A DNA stretch of 5,384 nt from Spirochaetia bacterium (lineage in GTDB: Bacteria; Spirochaetota; Spirochaetia; DTKZ01), in the NCBI GenBank assembly GCA_031270615.1, contig JAISXE010000103.1:1-5384 (forward strand), in the 5' to 3' direction. The translations under genes and the position numbers were made by a program. The notes below the pieces were generated by a model. That model did no database searches and was not told the DNA's origin. It worked only from the letters and a program-made list of their open reading frames with translations. Below are positions 5,152 to 5,384 of this stretch, piece by piece (within the stretch, counting starts at the first letter, position 1; each line of letters begins with the position of its first letter).

Positions 5152-5384
5152 GGAAATTGCGAAGGAAATCGCGTGATAGCCCCCAGGGTTCTACCGGATA
5201 AACAACACCTTGCCTGAATGCCGCGCGATTGCCCGCAATCGCAGTCGCGGTTTACCGGCCTTCCGCGATTTCCCTGATTGCAGCCACCGGGCGAAGCCCC
5301 GCAAAATCTCGCAATTTCCGTGATTGCAGGGCAAAAATTGCCCCGGAAATTGCGGGGGTGGTCGCGATTTTGCAAGGCAAAATC
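5152..5384. repeat. Cluster of inverted and direct short repeats, no gene
   Basis: GGAAATTGCG occurs at 5152-5161 and 5345-5354 and inverted at 5310-5319. GGAAATCGCG is at 5164-5173 and inverted at 5264-5273. TGATTGCAG occurs at 5275-5283 and 5321-5329. Local hairpins are GCGATTGC/GCAATCGC (5225-5242), GGGC-GAA-GCCC (5289-5299), GGGCAA/TTGCCC (5329-5343) nested inside 5310-5354, and GATTTTGC-AAG-GCAAAATC (5366-5384, cut by the window edge). The minus-strand open frame here continues through the tRNA gene and is not credible as a protein. Confidence 0.6.

Noticed and set aside
4899..5375. 158-residue minus-strand open frame
   Set aside because: It crosses the complete tRNA-Gly gene and the palindrome cluster, and its composition (Arg, Cys, Gly) is not protein-like.
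5152..5384. CRISPR array
   Set aside because: The repeats are 8-10 bases, inverted as well as direct, and irregularly spaced; there are no uniform spacers and no cas genes.

Overview
The window reads as a chromosomal segment of a moderately GC-rich bacterium. All four complete recognised protein genes, the truncated dctM at the left edge and the one tRNA lie on the minus strand. The secretion signal of the DctP homologue ends in an alanine followed by a glycine/serine/glutamate-rich linker (FAGGASEGGG). I associate that style with Treponema-type spirochaetes, including termite-gut ones. The assignment is an inference from this one trait and was not tested by a search.

Layout from right to left, which is the direction of transcription. 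Positions 5109-5384 hold a dense cluster of palindromic words with no credible gene. A promoter (5080-5108) then drives tRNA-Gly(CCC) at 4986-5056. About 450 bp without a gene follow, containing more hairpins. A good extended -10 promoter (4497-4527) precedes a LUD-domain protein (3820-4461), a 216-bp gap holding candidate tiny or broken ORFs, and then lrgA (3238-3603) and lrgB (2545-3237), which abut. After a 648-bp gene-poor gap comes a TRAP transporter operon in the order dctP (883-1896), dctQ (260-727), dctM (from 270, running off the left edge). Two hairpins sit between dctP and dctQ.

Functionally, both gene groups point to small organic acids. DctP is the periplasmic receptor, and DctQ and DctM are the small and large membrane subunits of a sodium- or proton-coupled importer. 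LrgA and LrgB belong to the family first described as holin-like and later tied to pyruvate uptake in Firmicutes. The LUD protein belongs to the lactate-utilisation (LutB/LutC-related) domain family. A shared role in pyruvate, lactate or dicarboxylate handling is plausible but inferred.

I see no CRISPR array, transposase, phage gene or defence system. The most unusual parts are the palindrome cluster around the tRNA gene, the double hairpin inside the TRAP operon, and the possibly frameshifted small gene between the LUD gene and lrgA.
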